From Arenimonas fontis (lineage in GTDB: Bacteria > Pseudomonadota > Gammaproteobacteria > Xanthomonadales > Xanthomonadaceae): a stretch of 64,000 bases of DNA. Every line of letters begins with the position of its first letter. Position 1 is the stretch's first letter. Shown here in pieces: positions 1 through 9,768 of this stretch. The notes beneath the pieces were generated by a model that did not search any database, was not told where the DNA came from, and worked only from the letters and a program-made list of their open reading frames with translations. The translations under genes were made by a program, and so were the position numbers. Location: positions 62,001-126,000 of the forward strand of contig NZ_VUOD01000003.1 in assembly GCF_008386465.1 (NCBI RefSeq), in the 5' to 3' direction.

Positions 1-409
1 GCTTGAGCAGGCCGATGACCTGGCTCGGATCCACATAGGGCGCCAGTTCGAGGTCCAGCTTCTGCTCGATCCACGGTACCGCGGTGCCGGTCAGCCAGGC
101 GCCGAACCGCGGCAGCCATTCGATGAATTTGCTCACCTGGTTCTCGATCAGCGGGATCAGCAGCAGCACCGCCAGCACCAGCACCAGACTCATCAGGCTG
201 AACACCAGGATGACCGCGGTGGTGCGGCTGCGGCCGCTGCGCTCGATGCGCGCCACCAGCGGGTCGCCCAGCCAGGCCAGCAGGGCCGACAGCACGAAGG
301 GGGTGAGGATCGGCGCCAGCAGCCACAGCAATAGGCCGAGTCCGGCGGCCAGGGCCAGCCACTGCCAGCGGCGCCGGTCGCTGAAGGGATCCGGGACGGC
401 GGTGTTCAT
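1..409 (-). CDS. AI-2E family (PerM-like) transporter, N-terminal part
   Basis: Partial gene: the start (ATG at 409) is inside and the C-terminal two thirds lie beyond the left edge. The visible 136 residues show two hydrophobic segments (about residues 16-45 and 62-87) separated by a short basic loop, then an amphipathic stretch that begins the large periplasmic domain of the AI-2E/PerM family (PF01594). Family members are polytopic inner-membrane permeases or efflux proteins; the substrate cannot be told from sequence. The ATG overlaps the stop of the upstream phosphatidyltransferase by 4 bases (ATGA), so the two are co-translated. From the gene order usual in related genomes, a DnaA-regulatory gene (hda) may follow outside the window; that is inference only. 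Confidence 0.8.
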   Translation of the reverse strand, partial: MNTAVPDPFSDRRRWQWLALAAGLGLLLWLLAPILTPFVLSALLAWLGDPLVARIERSGRSRTTAVILVFSLMSLVLVLAVLLLIPLIENQVSKFIEWLPRFGAWLTGTAVPWIEQKLDLELAPYVDPSQVIGLLK

Positions 410-990
410 GCGGCGGGTTTCCTCGAATGTCGCCAGGCCATCACACCATAGCGGATGACGTAGTCCAGGCCGCTGGCGAACGTCAGCATGGCCACCACCA
501 GCACGGCCTGGCCGGCATACGGCGCCCAGGGCAACCAGCCGACCAGTCCCAACAGGCAAGCCAGCACCAGCAGCACCTGGGCGAAGGTGGTCAGCTTGCC
601 CAGCCAGGTCGGACGGCCGTCGTAGGGCCCGGCCAGGCGCCACCAGGCGACGGCTCCGGCCACGATCACCAGGTCGCGCAGGGCCACCAGCAACAGCAAC
701 CAGCCCGGCAGCGCCGCCACCAGCCACAGGCCCAGCATGGCTAGGCCCAGCATCAGCTTGTCGGCGATGGGGTCGAGCAGGCTGCCCAGCCGGCTGCCCC
801 AGCCGAAGCGTTTGGCCAGCCAGCCGTCCAGCGCGTCGCTGAGGCCGGCCAGGGCCGCCACTGCCAGGGCCGCGCCCGCCCGCCCCGACACCAGCAGCCA
901 GGGCAGCAGCGGCGCCAGCAGCAGACGCAGCCCGGTCAGCAGGTTGGGCAGGTGCCGCGCCTGGATGAGCCCGCGCCTGGGCCCGCTCAT
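406..990 (-). CDS. CDP-alcohol phosphatidyltransferase family protein
   Basis: 194-residue integral membrane protein of the CDP-OH-P transferase family (PF01066), which moves a phosphatidyl group from CDP-diacylglycerol or a similar donor to an alcohol. The signature is at residues 51-77: DALDG, LAKR, then G and LDPIADK, matching D-x2-DG-x2-A-R-x8-G-x3-D-x3-D except that the usual Arg after the Ala is Lys. About five or six hydrophobic segments follow. Length fits PgsA-like enzymes (about 180-200). It starts at ATG 990, overlapping the end of the DUF2066 gene, and its stop overlaps the PerM-like start, so the three genes form one operon. Substrate is uncertain; a PgsA-like role in phospholipid synthesis is possible but unproven. 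Confidence 0.85.
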   Translation of the reverse strand: MSGPRRGLIQARHLPNLLTGLRLLLAPLLPWLLVSGRAGAALAVAALAGLSDALDGWLAKRFGWGSRLGSLLDPIADKLMLGLAMLGLWLVAALPGWLLLLVALRDLVIVAGAVAWWRLAGPYDGRPTWLGKLTTFAQVLLVLACLLGLVGWLPWAPYAGQAVLVVAMLTFASGLDYVIRYGVMAWRHSRKPAA

Positions 991-2168
991 GGCTGCAGCA
1001 GGAAGCGCGGCACGTCCTCGCTGGCGAAAGGATCGGCGGCCAGCGTGCCGCCGGTGGCGACGAAGCGGCGGAAGGATTCCGCGCCGACCGCCAGGTCCAG
1101 GCGCAGGCGCAATGCCTCCGGCCGGGCTTCCAGCACCTCCAGGCCACGCACCACCGGCAGGGTCTGCAGGTAGCCCAGGGCCCGGCCCAGGTCGCCGCTG
1201 CCGCGCAGCCCGGCCAGCTCGATCTCCAGGCTCTCCGGCTCGCCGGTGTCCAGGGCGACCGCATCGCGGCGGGCGATGGCGTCGGCGGCGCCGTCGGCGC
1301 CCGAGGCAATGGCCAGCATGGCGCTGGCGTCGCTGAAGCTCCAGCGCGACAGCTCGCGTTCGCCGCCGGCCAGCAGCCAGTCGGCGGTCCAGCCGTTGCC
1401 GCCACGGTAGAGCCTGCCCAGCAGCAGGGTGCGGTTGCCGTAGCGCGCCGCCAGCGGTTGCAGGCGCTCGGCCGACAGCGACCAGACCGCGTCCACCGCC
1501 GCCAGCTCGACCGCACTGCCGGCCGGCAGGGCGAAACGAAGGCCGCGCTCCAGGCCGCGATTGGCCAGCGGCTTGACCACGTTGATCTGTTGCGCGCTCA
1601 CCAGGCGCGGCCCGCGGCCGTCGTCGATGGCCAGCCACAGCAAGGGCTGCGGCCGGTCGGGGCCCCAGTACGGCAGGCCGGCGCCGGCCAGCAGCGCCTC
1701 CACGCGGCCCGGGTCGAAGTCGAAACTCATCCTGGCGCGGTACACGGGGACGCCGCCGATCGCGGTATTGCCCTGCGAGTCGCTGCTCTCGGCCTCACCC
1801 GCACCGATCACGAAAGATTCCGCCTGGGCCAGGGCCCTGCGCACCACCGGATGGGCCGGCGCCTGCGGATCGCCGCTGAGCTTCACCACCACCTGGGCCA
1901 GGGCCCGGGCGGCCGCAGCGCGGCGCTCGCCGGCGCCCTGCGACAGCAGCTCGACCTCGCCACGGTACAGGGCCGGGTCGCGCACCTGGCCCAAGAGGCC
2001 GGCGCCCTCGTCGGGCAGGGCCGGCTCGGCCGGCGGGCCGGGCTCGGCCGGTTCGATGCGGACGGCCGGTTCCTCCAGCCCCGGCCAGGCACCGGCCGGC
2101 GGGACCAGAACCAGCAGCAGCAGGGTGCCGGACAGGGCGGAACGGAGCGGGAGGCTTCGCGATCGCAT
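987..2168 (-). CDS. DUF2066 domain-containing exported protein
   Basis: 393-residue protein beginning at ATG 2168 with a basic start and a hydrophobic signal-peptide core (LLLLVLVPPAGA), so probably periplasmic or envelope-associated. After a Pro/Glu-rich linker, the body from about residue 60 matches DUF2066, a family of unknown function found next to purM in gammaproteobacteria. No catalytic motif is apparent. An in-frame extension upstream of 2168 exists, but it would bury the signal peptide and overlap the divergent purM promoter, so the shorter start was chosen. It leads the operon with the phosphatidyltransferase and the PerM-like transporter. Confidence 0.8.
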   Translation of the reverse strand: MRSRSLPLRSALSGTLLLLVLVPPAGAWPGLEEPAVRIEPAEPGPPAEPALPDEGAGLLGQVRDPALYRGEVELLSQGAGERRAAAARALAQVVVKLSGDPQAPAHPVVRRALAQAESFVIGAGEAESSDSQGNTAIGGVPVYRARMSFDFDPGRVEALLAGAGLPYWGPDRPQPLLWLAIDDGRGPRLVSAQQINVVKPLANRGLERGLRFALPAGSAVELAAVDAVWSLSAERLQPLAARYGNRTLLLGRLYRGGNGWTADWLLAGGERELSRWSFSDASAMLAIASGADGAADAIARRDAVALDTGEPESLEIELAGLRGSGDLGRALGYLQTLPVVRGLEVLEARPEALRLRLDLAVGAESFRRFVATGGTLAADPFASEDVPRFLLQP

Positions 2169-2301
2169 GGCGGACGGGCGGGCGGAACAGCGCGCATGGT
2201 GCCGCAGCCGCGCCCTCCCCGTCCAACCCGCGGCCGGGAAGGAGCGGGCGGACACGGACGCCATGCCGCCGCCCCGGGGAAGGCCGGACCCCACCGACTG
2301 C

Positions 2302-2307
2302 TAGAAT
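2302..2307 (+). promoter_or_regulatory. -10 element of the purM promoter (TAGAAT)
   Basis: TAGAAT preceded by TGC forms an extended -10. The expected transcription start near 2314 supports the GTG at 2338 as start codon, leaving a short leader. No good -35 is seen. The same GCTAGAATGCG context recurs upstream of the beta-lactamase-fold gene at 53484. Confidence 0.5.
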
Positions 2308-2337
2308 GCGCGCCCTTCCCGCGTGCCGGACCCCGCC

Positions 2338-3372
2338 GTGACCCAGCCCACTCCCCTCACCTACCGCGATGCCGGCGTAGACATCGACGCCGGCAACGAA
2401 GTCGTCGAGCGCATCAAGCCGCTGGTCAAGCGCACCTTCCGCCCGGAAGTGATGGGCGGCCTGGGTGGCTTCGGCGCCCTGTTCGACCTGGCCGGCAGGT
2501 ACCGCGAGCCGGTGCTGGTGAGCGGCACCGACGGCGTCGGCACCAAGCTCAAGCTGGCCCAGCAGCTCGATCGCCACGACAGCATCGGCATCGACCTGGT
2601 GGCCATGTGCGTGAACGACGTGCTGGTGCAGGGCGCCGAGCCGCTGTTTTTCCTCGACTACTTCGCCACCGGCAAGCTGGACGTGGACACCACGGTGGCC
2701 GTGGTCGGCGGCATCGCCAGGGGCTGCGAGCTGGCCGGCTGCGCCCTGATCGGCGGCGAAACCGCCGAAATGCCCGACATGTACCCGCCGGGCGAATACG
2801 ACCTGGCCGGCTTCACCGTCGGTGCGGTGGAGAAATCGAAGCTGCTGGACGGCAGCGCGGTCAGGGCCGGCGACGTGCTGCTGGGCATCGCCTCCAGCGG
2901 CCCGCATTCCAATGGCTATTCGCTGATCCGGCGCATCTGGGACCGGGCCGGCCGCCCCGCCGACCTGGACCTGGGCGGAGTACGCCTGGTGGAAGCGCTG
3001 ATGCAGCCGACCCGCATCTACGTCAAACCGGTGCTGGCGCTGATGGCCGCGCACGAGATCCACGCCATGGCCCACATCACCGGCGGCGGCCTGAGCGAAA
3101 ACATCATCCGGGTGATCCCGGAAGGCCTGGGCCTGGACATCCGTGCCTCCGCCTGGCCGCTGCCGCCGGTGTTCGACTGGCTGCAGCGCGAGGGCGCGGT
3201 GCCGCGCGAGGAAATGTGGCGCACCTTCAACTGCGGCATCGGTTTCGTGCTGGTGGTTCCGCCGACCGCCCTCGCCGCCGTCGAGTCCGCCCTCGACGGC
3301 CATGCGCTGCCGAACTGGCGCATCGGCGAGGTCATCCCGGTGACCGATGGCCCGCGCGTGAGGATCGGGTGA
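2338..3372 (+). CDS. purM: Phosphoribosylformylglycinamidine cyclo-ligase (AIR synthetase)
   Basis: 344-residue cytosolic enzyme of de novo purine synthesis that closes the imidazole ring of FGAM with ATP to give AIR. Nearly every family motif is intact: the start resembles E. coli PurM (YRDAGVDID), followed by [41 protein letters not shown] and [12 protein letters not shown] 2338 was preferred over the in-frame GTG at 2323 because it aligns with the E. coli start and gives the family length (345). purN, the usual partner, does not follow; the next gene is convergent. The gene is divergent from the DUF2066 operon. Confidence 0.97.
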   Translation: MTQPTPLTYRDAGVDIDAGNEVVERIKPLVKRTFRPEVMGGLGGFGALFDLAGRYREPVLVSGTDGVGTKLKLAQQLDRHDSIGIDLVAMCVNDVLVQGAEPLFFLDYFATGKLDVDTTVAVVGGIARGCELAGCALIGGETAEMPDMYPPGEYDLAGFTVGAVEKSKLLDGSAVRAGDVLLGIASSGPHSNGYSLIRRIWDRAGRPADLDLGGVRLVEALMQPTRIYVKPVLALMAAHEIHAMAHITGGGLSENIIRVIPEGLGLDIRASAWPLPPVFDWLQREGAVPREEMWRTFNCGIGFVLVVPPTALAAVESALDGHALPNWRIGEVIPVTDGPRVRIG

Positions 3373-3396
3373 CCTTCCGGCCGCGGATTTGCGCGG

Positions 3397-4170
3397 CTAC
3401 AACTTCTCCTTCAGGAACAGGTCGAGGTAGGCATAGGCGCGGCGGGAGGCGGTCTCGTCGTAGAGGCAGTTGGGCGGGCGGTTGGCGCTGGGTTCGGCGA
3501 AGCAGTGCACGGCCTTGCCGAAGTTGACGAAGACCCAATCGGCCCCCGCGGCGCGCATCTCGTCCTGGAACCCGGCGACCTGTTCGGCCGGCACGTTGGC
3601 GTCCTCGGCGCCGTTGAGCACCAGCAGGCTGGCCTCGATGTCGCCGGCCTGCGCCGGCTTCGGCGTGGCCAGGCCGCCGTGGAAGCTCACCGCCGCGGCG
3701 ATGTCGGCGCCGGCGCGGGCCAGCTCCAGCACCACGCCGCCGCCGAAGCAGAAACCGAAAGCGGCCAGGCGCTGCGGATCCACCGGCGCCCGGTCGGCGG
3801 CGGCGCGCAAGGCCTCCAGCGCGGCACCGGCGCGGCCGCGCAGGGTGTCGATGTCGGCGTACACGGCGCCCACCGCCGCCCGCGCCTCGCTGGTGTTCGC
3901 CGGGCGCACGTCCTTGCCGTACATGTCGGCCACCAGCACCACATAATCCTTGCCGGCCACCCTGCGGGCGCGTTCCAGCGCCTCCTCGCCGACGCCCATC
4001 CAGTTGGGGACCATCAGCAGGCCCGGCCGCCTGGCTTCGCCTTCATCGTCGTAGACCAGGTAGCCGGCGAACTCGGTGCCGCCGTGATTCCAGGTCACCG
4101 GCTCGGTCACGGGCCGGGCGAAAGCCGGCAGGGTGATGGCCGCCAGGGCCAGGGCAAGAAGCGTGCGCAT
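3397..4170 (-). CDS. Dienelactone hydrolase family protein, exported
   Basis: 257-residue alpha/beta hydrolase with a clear signal peptide (residues 1-18, ending in an Ala-Phe-Ala cleavage site), so periplasmic. The dienelactone-hydrolase triad is visible: nucleophile Cys in GFCFGG (about residue 141), Asp in NGAEDANVP and His in KAVHCF. It starts at ATG 4170 behind a strong GGAGGAAGG ribosome-binding site. Many exported DLH paralogues have no known substrate, so general ester or lactone hydrolysis is all that can be claimed. It is convergent with purM (24-base gap) and 141 bases downstream of murD2. Confidence 0.9.
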   Translation of the reverse strand: MRTLLALALAAITLPAFARPVTEPVTWNHGGTEFAGYLVYDDEGEARRPGLLMVPNWMGVGEEALERARRVAGKDYVVLVADMYGKDVRPANTSEARAAVGAVYADIDTLRGRAGAALEALRAAADRAPVDPQRLAAFGFCFGGGVVLELARAGADIAAAVSFHGGLATPKPAQAGDIEASLLVLNGAEDANVPAEQVAGFQDEMRAAGADWVFVNFGKAVHCFAEPSANRPPNCLYDETASRRAYAYLDLFLKEKL

Positions 4171-4310
4171 GGGCCTTCCTCCCTCGTTGGAATGCCCGGA
4201 TTCTACGCCCGCGCCGGCATGCGCCGCGTCGCCGGCGCACGACGCCGCGTGCCGCGCGGCCATCACCGGGACGGTCGGAGAGCGGAGCCGCCGCCGATGC
4301 GCGGCCGGCC

Positions 4311-5690
4311 TCAGGCCACGCCCAGGCCGGGGATGGCGCTGATCTGCTCGGGGTCGTAGCCGGCGGCGCGGGCGAAGTGGCGGCCGCGTTCCACGTAGTC
4401 GCGGTAACGCGGAAAGCTGGGCGCGCCGGGCGACAGCAGCAACACGCCTTCGCTGCCGAGCGCGCGCAGGCCCAGGCGCACGGCCTCTTCCATCTCGGTG
4501 GCCTCGGCCAGCACGAAGCCTTCCGCGGCGGCCACCGGCTTGAGCTTCTCGTGCACGCGCGGGCCGTTCTGGCCCATGGTGATCACGGCCGTCACCGGTT
4601 CGGCGGCGATGCGTTCGACGAATACGCCCCAGTCCAGGCCGCGATCGTAGCCGCCGACCAGGATGGCCACCGGCCGGCCGCGGAAACAGTCCAGCGCGGC
4701 GATCGCGGCTTGCGGGGTGGTGCTGATCGAATCGTTGACCGCCTCGATGCCGTTGCGCAGGCCCAGGCTCTGCAACCGGTGCGGCAGGGGCCGGAAAGCG
4801 GCCGCGGCCGGGGCCAGCGCCACCGCGTCCAGACCCGCCGCTTCGACCGCCGCCAGGGCAGCGCAGAGATTCAGGCGGTTGTGCCGGCCGGGCAGCGGCA
4901 ACCCGCGGGTGTCCAGGACCGCCCGTTCGCCGCGGTGGATCACCGACTCGCGCAGGTGCCAGCCGTCGCCGTGATTGAACCAGTGCACGCGGGTGGTATC
5001 GGGCACCGTGGCATCGGCCACGCGGGCGTCTCCGGCGTTGAGCACGGCGTGGCGGGGCCGGCCGTTGCCGAGCAGGGCCAGCTTGTCGCGCAGGTAGCGC
5101 GCTTCGGTGCCATGCCAGTCCAGGTGCTCGGGGTGCAGGTTCAGCACCACCGCCACGTCCACGTCGGCCGCCTCGCCGGTCTGGTAGCTGGACAGCTCGA
5201 TGGCCCAGTAGTCCGGCGGCGGCTGCACGTCCAGCAGTTCCAGCAGTGGCAGGCCGATGTTGCCGGCCAGGGCGGTGCGGTGGCCGGCGCTGCGCAACAG
5301 GTGGGCGATCAGCGCGGTGGTGGTGCTCTTGCCCTTGGTGCCGGTGACGCATATGCGTTGGCCGCTGCGCGGTTCGGCGAACCACAAGCCGGTGCCGCCG
5401 ACGTAGCGCACGCCCTCGAGGGCGGCATCCACCGCCGGCGAGGTGTAGGGGCTGATGCCGGGCGATTTGATCACCACCTCGTGTTCGGCCAGGGCCGCGG
5501 CGCTGACCTCGGTCCGCACGTCCAGGGCCGGGTCCTGCATCTCGCCCAGGGCCCGGGCTTCCTCGGCCGAGCAGAACACCGTGACCGGCTGCCCCGGCAG
5601 TCGCCAGCGCAGGGCCGCCAGCGCCGCCCGGCCTTCGCGGCCGTAGCCCCAGATCGCGACCCGCTTGCCCTCAAGCTCCGAAATGCGCAC
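4311..5690 (-). CDS. murD2: MurD2: UDP-MurNAc-L-Ala--L-Glu ligase
   Basis: 459-residue Mur ligase. The N-terminal Rossmann-like region ([11 protein letters not shown]) is followed by the ATP-binding loop GTKGKSTT (residues 117-124), HPEHLDWHG in the central domain and a C-terminal ligase domain. Unlike classical MurD it is paired with MurL: in the Xanthomonas pathway MurD2 adds L-Glu rather than D-Glu to UDP-MurNAc-L-Ala, and MurL then epimerises the residue. The pairing here, not a residue-level test, supports MurD2 over MurD. Start is taken as GTG 5690, which overlaps the end of murL by 20 bases; no ATG fits that overlap. It is the third gene of lysAC-murL-murD2. Classical murD would be expected to be absent or elsewhere in the genome. 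Confidence 0.9.
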   Translation of the reverse strand: MRISELEGKRVAIWGYGREGRAALAALRWRLPGQPVTVFCSAEEARALGEMQDPALDVRTEVSAAALAEHEVVIKSPGISPYTSPAVDAALEGVRYVGGTGLWFAEPRSGQRICVTGTKGKSTTTALIAHLLRSAGHRTALAGNIGLPLLELLDVQPPPDYWAIELSSYQTGEAADVDVAVVLNLHPEHLDWHGTEARYLRDKLALLGNGRPRHAVLNAGDARVADATVPDTTRVHWFNHGDGWHLRESVIHRGERAVLDTRGLPLPGRHNRLNLCAALAAVEAAGLDAVALAPAAAAFRPLPHRLQSLGLRNGIEAVNDSISTTPQAAIAALDCFRGRPVAILVGGYDRGLDWGVFVERIAAEPVTAVITMGQNGPRVHEKLKPVAAAEGFVLAEATEMEEAVRLGLRALGSEGVLLLSPGAPSFPRYRDYVERGRHFARAAGYDPEQISAIPGLGVA

Positions 5691-7026
5691 GCAGCCGCTC
5701 CCACAGCCCGTCCGGAATGCCGTGATCATCCGAAGCTTCCAGCAGGGGCGCCAGTGCCCGCTCGTCCTCGGCCAGTTGCGGGCGGATCTCCCGCGCATAG
5801 CGCCGCACCAGCGCGTCCTCGCGCCATGCCGGGCTGTCGGCCAGCAGGTCCATGGCGGCGCGCGACTCCCGGCCCTCGCCCACGCATTCGAAGGGCTTGT
5901 GGTCGCGGTACTCCATCAGCGCGTCGAAACCCGGGGCCAGCTCCGGCTCGTCCAGCAGGTTGCGGCCGAAGATGGCCACCAGCCGCGGCTTGGGCATGAA
6001 CGGCGCCAGCGCCAGGAACACGAACTGGCATTTCGGACAGGCGCCGCACCAGCGTTGTGCCGGCCGTTCGCCGAGGATGTGGAAGTTGCGGTTGCAGCTG
6101 GAGAAATGCTGGTCGTAGCCGTCGAGCCGGGCGAAGCGCCGGGCCACGGCCAGTTCCGAGAACGGCCGCAGCAGCGAGTAATAACGCAGGTCGGCGGCCA
6201 CGTGGCTGCGCAGGTGCGCGGCGAAGGCGCGCTCGAATGCCCAGCTCTTGGACCACTGGTGGTTGACCTCGCCGGTGCCCGGAATCAGGCTGCCGTAGCT
6301 GGCGGAGCGCTCGTTGGAGAACACCACCTGGCCGGCGCCGCGCAGCAAGGCGGCCACGGCCAGGATGGCGGAGTTGACGGCGGTCACCGGGATGTGGCCG
6401 TTGAGCGCGCCGGCCTTGTTGAGCTCGAACAGCCGCGGCGACAGCGCGCGCTGCACGTTCAGCGGCGGCAGGCCGGTGCGCTGCGCGCAGGCGGCGATCA
6501 GCGGCGAGGCGCCGACCCAGGCCACGGTCTGCGGCACGCCCAGCTCGCGCAGCGATTCGATGCTGACCAGGGAATCCTTGCCGCCGCCGATGGCGACGAT
6601 GGCCTGGCCGGACAAGCCCAGGGCGGGTGCCACCGGCGCCGCCGCCTCGCCGCGCGGGAACCGGATCTTCCCGCGCAGGCTCAGACCGTTGCGATAGGCG
6701 AACTCGCCCAGGCCGTTTTCATAGACATCGGTCAGCAGGTCCGCGGTGCCGGCATCCAGGGGCTCGCCCTCGACCACGATCTCCGGCGGCACGGCAGCCT
6801 TGTAGTAGCTGACGCCGGCGATCAGGTGCAACAGGCGCAGGGCCCGCCGCACGGCCGCGGCGCGCTCGCCTTCCAGGGCGAAGGGCGCGCCGGGGAAGCG
6901 CAGCGTTTCGGTCATCACCGGGCCGCCGTCGAAGGCGTAGTCCAGGCACGCCTCGCCGGTAGCGGCGTCGAAGCGGCAATCCAGGAAGCGGAAGGCGCGG
7001 ATGGCGCCGCGGTCGAACTCAGTCAT
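5671..7026 (-). CDS. murL: MurL: UDP-MurNAc-L-Ala-L-Glu epimerase
   Basis: 451-residue protein recognised as MurL, the ATP- and Mg-dependent enzyme that inverts the terminal L-Glu of UDP-MurNAc-L-Ala-L-Glu to D-Glu and so replaces glutamate racemase in the pathway. It has a PP-loop-like motif GGGKDS at residues 147-152, a conserved FSNERSAS segment, and a Cys-rich GACPKCQF near residue 335 resembling a metal or sulfur site. Start ATG 7026 overlaps the lysAC stop by 8 bases, and its end overlaps murD2, so the three are translationally coupled. Length agrees with the family (about 450). Confidence 0.92.
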   Translation of the reverse strand: MTEFDRGAIRAFRFLDCRFDAATGEACLDYAFDGGPVMTETLRFPGAPFALEGERAAAVRRALRLLHLIAGVSYYKAAVPPEIVVEGEPLDAGTADLLTDVYENGLGEFAYRNGLSLRGKIRFPRGEAAAPVAPALGLSGQAIVAIGGGKDSLVSIESLRELGVPQTVAWVGASPLIAACAQRTGLPPLNVQRALSPRLFELNKAGALNGHIPVTAVNSAILAVAALLRGAGQVVFSNERSASYGSLIPGTGEVNHQWSKSWAFERAFAAHLRSHVAADLRYYSLLRPFSELAVARRFARLDGYDQHFSSCNRNFHILGERPAQRWCGACPKCQFVFLALAPFMPKPRLVAIFGRNLLDEPELAPGFDALMEYRDHKPFECVGEGRESRAAMDLLADSPAWREDALVRRYAREIRPQLAEDERALAPLLEASDDHGIPDGLWERLRAHFGA

Positions 7027-9643
7027 CCAGCACCTCCTCCCGCGGCAGCTCACGCAGGTTGTAGCGATTGGCCATGACCGCGCCGTAGGCCCCGGCATGG
7101 TCCACCAGCAACACGTCGCCCTCGGCGGTGCCGGCCGGCAGACGGCGGCCGCGCGCCAGCACGTCGCCTGTCTCGCAGATCGGCCCGACCACGTCGGCCG
7201 GCGGCCCTTCGGCCTCGTCCATCCGGCCAAGGTTCACCACCTCGTGCCAGGCGTCGTACAGCGCCGGCCGCAGCAGGGCGTTCATGCCGGCGTCGGCACC
7301 GACCCGGCGCAGGCCCTGCTTGGCGACCACCTGGGTGACCGACAGCAACAGCACGCCGGCCTCGGCCACCAGGTAGCGACCGGGTTCGATCCACAGCGCG
7401 TACTGCGGCCAGGCCGCCCTGGCCTCGGCCAGCACCCGGCCGTAAGCCTCCAGATCGAAAGGGTCGGCCTCGGGATCGTAGGCCACGCCCAGGCCGCCGC
7501 CGACGTCGATGAATGCCACCGTGCCGATGCCGTCGGCCAGGCCTGCCAGCCGGGCATGCACGGCGCGCCAATGGCCCGGATCATGGATGCCGCTGCCGAT
7601 GTGCGCATGCAGGCCGACCACCCGCGCCCCGGCCGCGCGTGCCGCCTGCAGGAACTCGCCGAGCTCATCGGCGGCCAGGCCGAACTTGGCCGCCCTGCCA
7701 CCGGTGCGGACCTTCTCGTGGTGGCCCTGGCCGAAACCCGGGTCCACCCGCAGCACCAGGTCGCGGCCGCGGAACAGGTGCGGCCAGTGCCGCAGCGGAT
7801 AGGCGCTGTCCACGGTGACATGCACGCCGCGGGCCAGCGCCGCCTCGTATTCGCCGCGCGGGGCGAAACTGGGCGTGAACAGCACCCGGTCGGGTGCCAG
7901 CCCCGGCAGGACGGCGAACAGGTGCGCCAGCTCGCCGGCGGAAACGCATTCGAAGCCGAACCCCTCGGCCTCCAGTGTCCGCAACACGGCCGGATGCGGA
8001 TTGGCCTTGAGCGCGTAGAAGCGCCGGTCCACCGCCGGCAGGGCCATCAGCTCGCGGGCGCGCTCGCGCACCGTCGGCAGGTGGTACAGGTAAAGCGGCG
8101 TACCGCGCGCGGCCGCCTCCAGCACCTCCCGGCGTCGGCGCCGCCACCAGGACGGCGGGCGCGGCTGCGCCGGCAGGCCGAGCCGGCGCCAGCTGGGGCC
8201 GAACACGCCCGGTTCGTGCACCGGCATGGCGCCGGAGCGGGCAAGCAGCGCATGCAGGCGCGGCAGCATGTCCTCGGCTAGGTCCTCGTCGACGACGAAG
8301 GTGAGGTTGAGGTCGTTGGAAGACTGCGAGATCAGGTGCACGCGCTCGCGGCCGAACTCGGCCCACACATCGGACAGCTTGTGCAGCAACGAACGCATGC
8401 CGCGGCCAACCAGAGTGATGGCGGCGCAGGGAGCGATCACCTTGACCCGACAGACCTCGGACAGGTCGGCGCACAGCGCGTCCAGCACGTTGGTGCTGAC
8501 CAGGTTGTCGCTGGGGTCGAGCGAAACGGTGACGTTGGATTCGGACGAGCCGATCAGGTCCACCGAAAGACCGTGCGCCTTGAAGCGCTGGAACACGTCG
8601 GAAAGGAAACCGACCTGCTGCCACATGCCGATGGTTTCCATGGACACCAGGACGATGCCGCGGCGCGAACTGATCGCCTTGACCCCTGGCACGGTGGCGG
8701 CGGAAGCGTCGATGATGGTGCCTGGCATGTCCGGCCGGCCGGTGTCGCGGATCCACAGCGGCACCCGCGCCTCGCGGCAGGGATGGATGCAGCGCGGGTG
8801 CAGCACCTTGGCGCCGGTGGTGGCGATTTCCTGCGCCTCGGCGTAGTCCAGGCGCGCCAGCAGGCGCGCGTCCGGCACCTGGCGCGGGTTGGCGCTGAAC
8901 ATGCCGGGCACGTCGGTCCAGATCTCGACGCGGCGGGCGCCGAGCAGCGCGCCGAAGTAGGCGGCGGAGGTGTCGGAGCCACCGCGGCCGAGGATGGCGG
9001 TGCCGCCGTCCGGCGCGCGGGCGATGAAGCCCTGGGCGATGCGCAGCGCCGGACCGGCGGCGGCGAAGCGGGCACGCAGGGCGGCATCGCCCTCGAAGGC
9101 GCAGGAGGCGGACAGGCGCTTGCTCCAGTCGTTCTGGTTGGGCAGCGGCTGCGCCTGCAGCCAGTCGCGCGAATCCAGCCAGCCGACGGCGAAGCCGCGA
9201 CTGCCCAGGTAGGCGGCGCCGAGGGTGGAGGACAACAGCTCGCCCTGGGCCAGCACCTCCGCCTGCCAGGCCAGATCGCCGGCGGCGCGGCGCGGGTCGT
9301 CGGCCAGGGCCAGCAGTTCGGCCAGGCGCTGGCCGAGCACGGCCTCTGGATCGAGGCCGAGTTCATCGCTGCAGAAGCGGCGGTGCAGCTCGGCCAGCTC
9401 TTCCAGGCGGGTACGGGTCCCTTCGCGGTCCGCATGGCCGTCGGCGACCGCCTGCAGGGCGTTGGTGACGCCGGTGACCGCCGAGACCACCACCAGGACG
9501 CGGGCGCCTTCTTCCCCGGCACGGCGTTTCATCAGGCCGCCGATCGTGTCCCAGCGTTCGCGTCGGGACACGCTGGTGCCTCCGAACTTCAGGACGATCC
9601 AGTCCGGCGTCTCGGCGCCGGCGGCGGGGGCGGCTTGGCTCAT
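7019..9643 (-). CDS. lysAC: Bifunctional aspartokinase / diaminopimelate decarboxylase
   Basis: 874-residue fusion of the first and last enzymes of lysine synthesis. Residues 15-300 are the aspartokinase (KFGGTS at 19-24, GRGGSDTSA at 219-227). Residues 320-470 hold ACT-type regulatory domains (VSMETIGMWQQVG, IGSSESNVTVSLD), so feedback control is likely. Residues about 505-874 are a PLP-dependent meso-DAP decarboxylase of alanine-racemase fold, with the PLP lysine at 546 in FYALKANPHP and HIGSGIHD for phosphate binding. ATG 9643 is the start. The fusion is typical of Xanthomonadaceae. It heads the operon with murL and murD2, joining meso-DAP use for lysine to D-Glu supply for cell wall. It is divergent from the PhzF-like gene. 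Confidence 0.96.
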   Translation of the reverse strand: MSQAAPAAGAETPDWIVLKFGGTSVSRRERWDTIGGLMKRRAGEEGARVLVVVSAVTGVTNALQAVADGHADREGTRTRLEELAELHRRFCSDELGLDPEAVLGQRLAELLALADDPRRAAGDLAWQAEVLAQGELLSSTLGAAYLGSRGFAVGWLDSRDWLQAQPLPNQNDWSKRLSASCAFEGDAALRARFAAAGPALRIAQGFIARAPDGGTAILGRGGSDTSAAYFGALLGARRVEIWTDVPGMFSANPRQVPDARLLARLDYAEAQEIATTGAKVLHPRCIHPCREARVPLWIRDTGRPDMPGTIIDASAATVPGVKAISSRRGIVLVSMETIGMWQQVGFLSDVFQRFKAHGLSVDLIGSSESNVTVSLDPSDNLVSTNVLDALCADLSEVCRVKVIAPCAAITLVGRGMRSLLHKLSDVWAEFGRERVHLISQSSNDLNLTFVVDEDLAEDMLPRLHALLARSGAMPVHEPGVFGPSWRRLGLPAQPRPPSWWRRRRREVLEAAARGTPLYLYHLPTVRERARELMALPAVDRRFYALKANPHPAVLRTLEAEGFGFECVSAGELAHLFAVLPGLAPDRVLFTPSFAPRGEYEAALARGVHVTVDSAYPLRHWPHLFRGRDLVLRVDPGFGQGHHEKVRTGGRAAKFGLAADELGEFLQAARAAGARVVGLHAHIGSGIHDPGHWRAVHARLAGLADGIGTVAFIDVGGGLGVAYDPEADPFDLEAYGRVLAEARAAWPQYALWIEPGRYLVAEAGVLLLSVTQVVAKQGLRRVGADAGMNALLRPALYDAWHEVVNLGRMDEAEGPPADVVGPICETGDVLARGRRLPAGTAEGDVLLVDHAGAYGAVMANRYNLRELPREEVLDD

Positions 9644-9768
9644 GGTCTCGGGGGGTGGCGGACGGCACCACGCGGCGCGCGGTCGGGGCAGTTTACGGCA
9701 AGCGCGGCGCGGCGGACTGGTATCCTTGGCTGCCCCCGTTCCCCCCGTGCGCCGGGCAGGAAGCCCAG

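Noticed and set aside
2323-2337. Alternative GTG start for purM at 2323
   Set aside because: It would add five residues not found in PurM proteins and would leave almost no leader after the predicted transcription start.
1458-3527. Open frame across the DUF2066-purM divergence
   Set aside because: It runs through two well-supported genes on opposite strands and their promoter region and has no recognisable domain.
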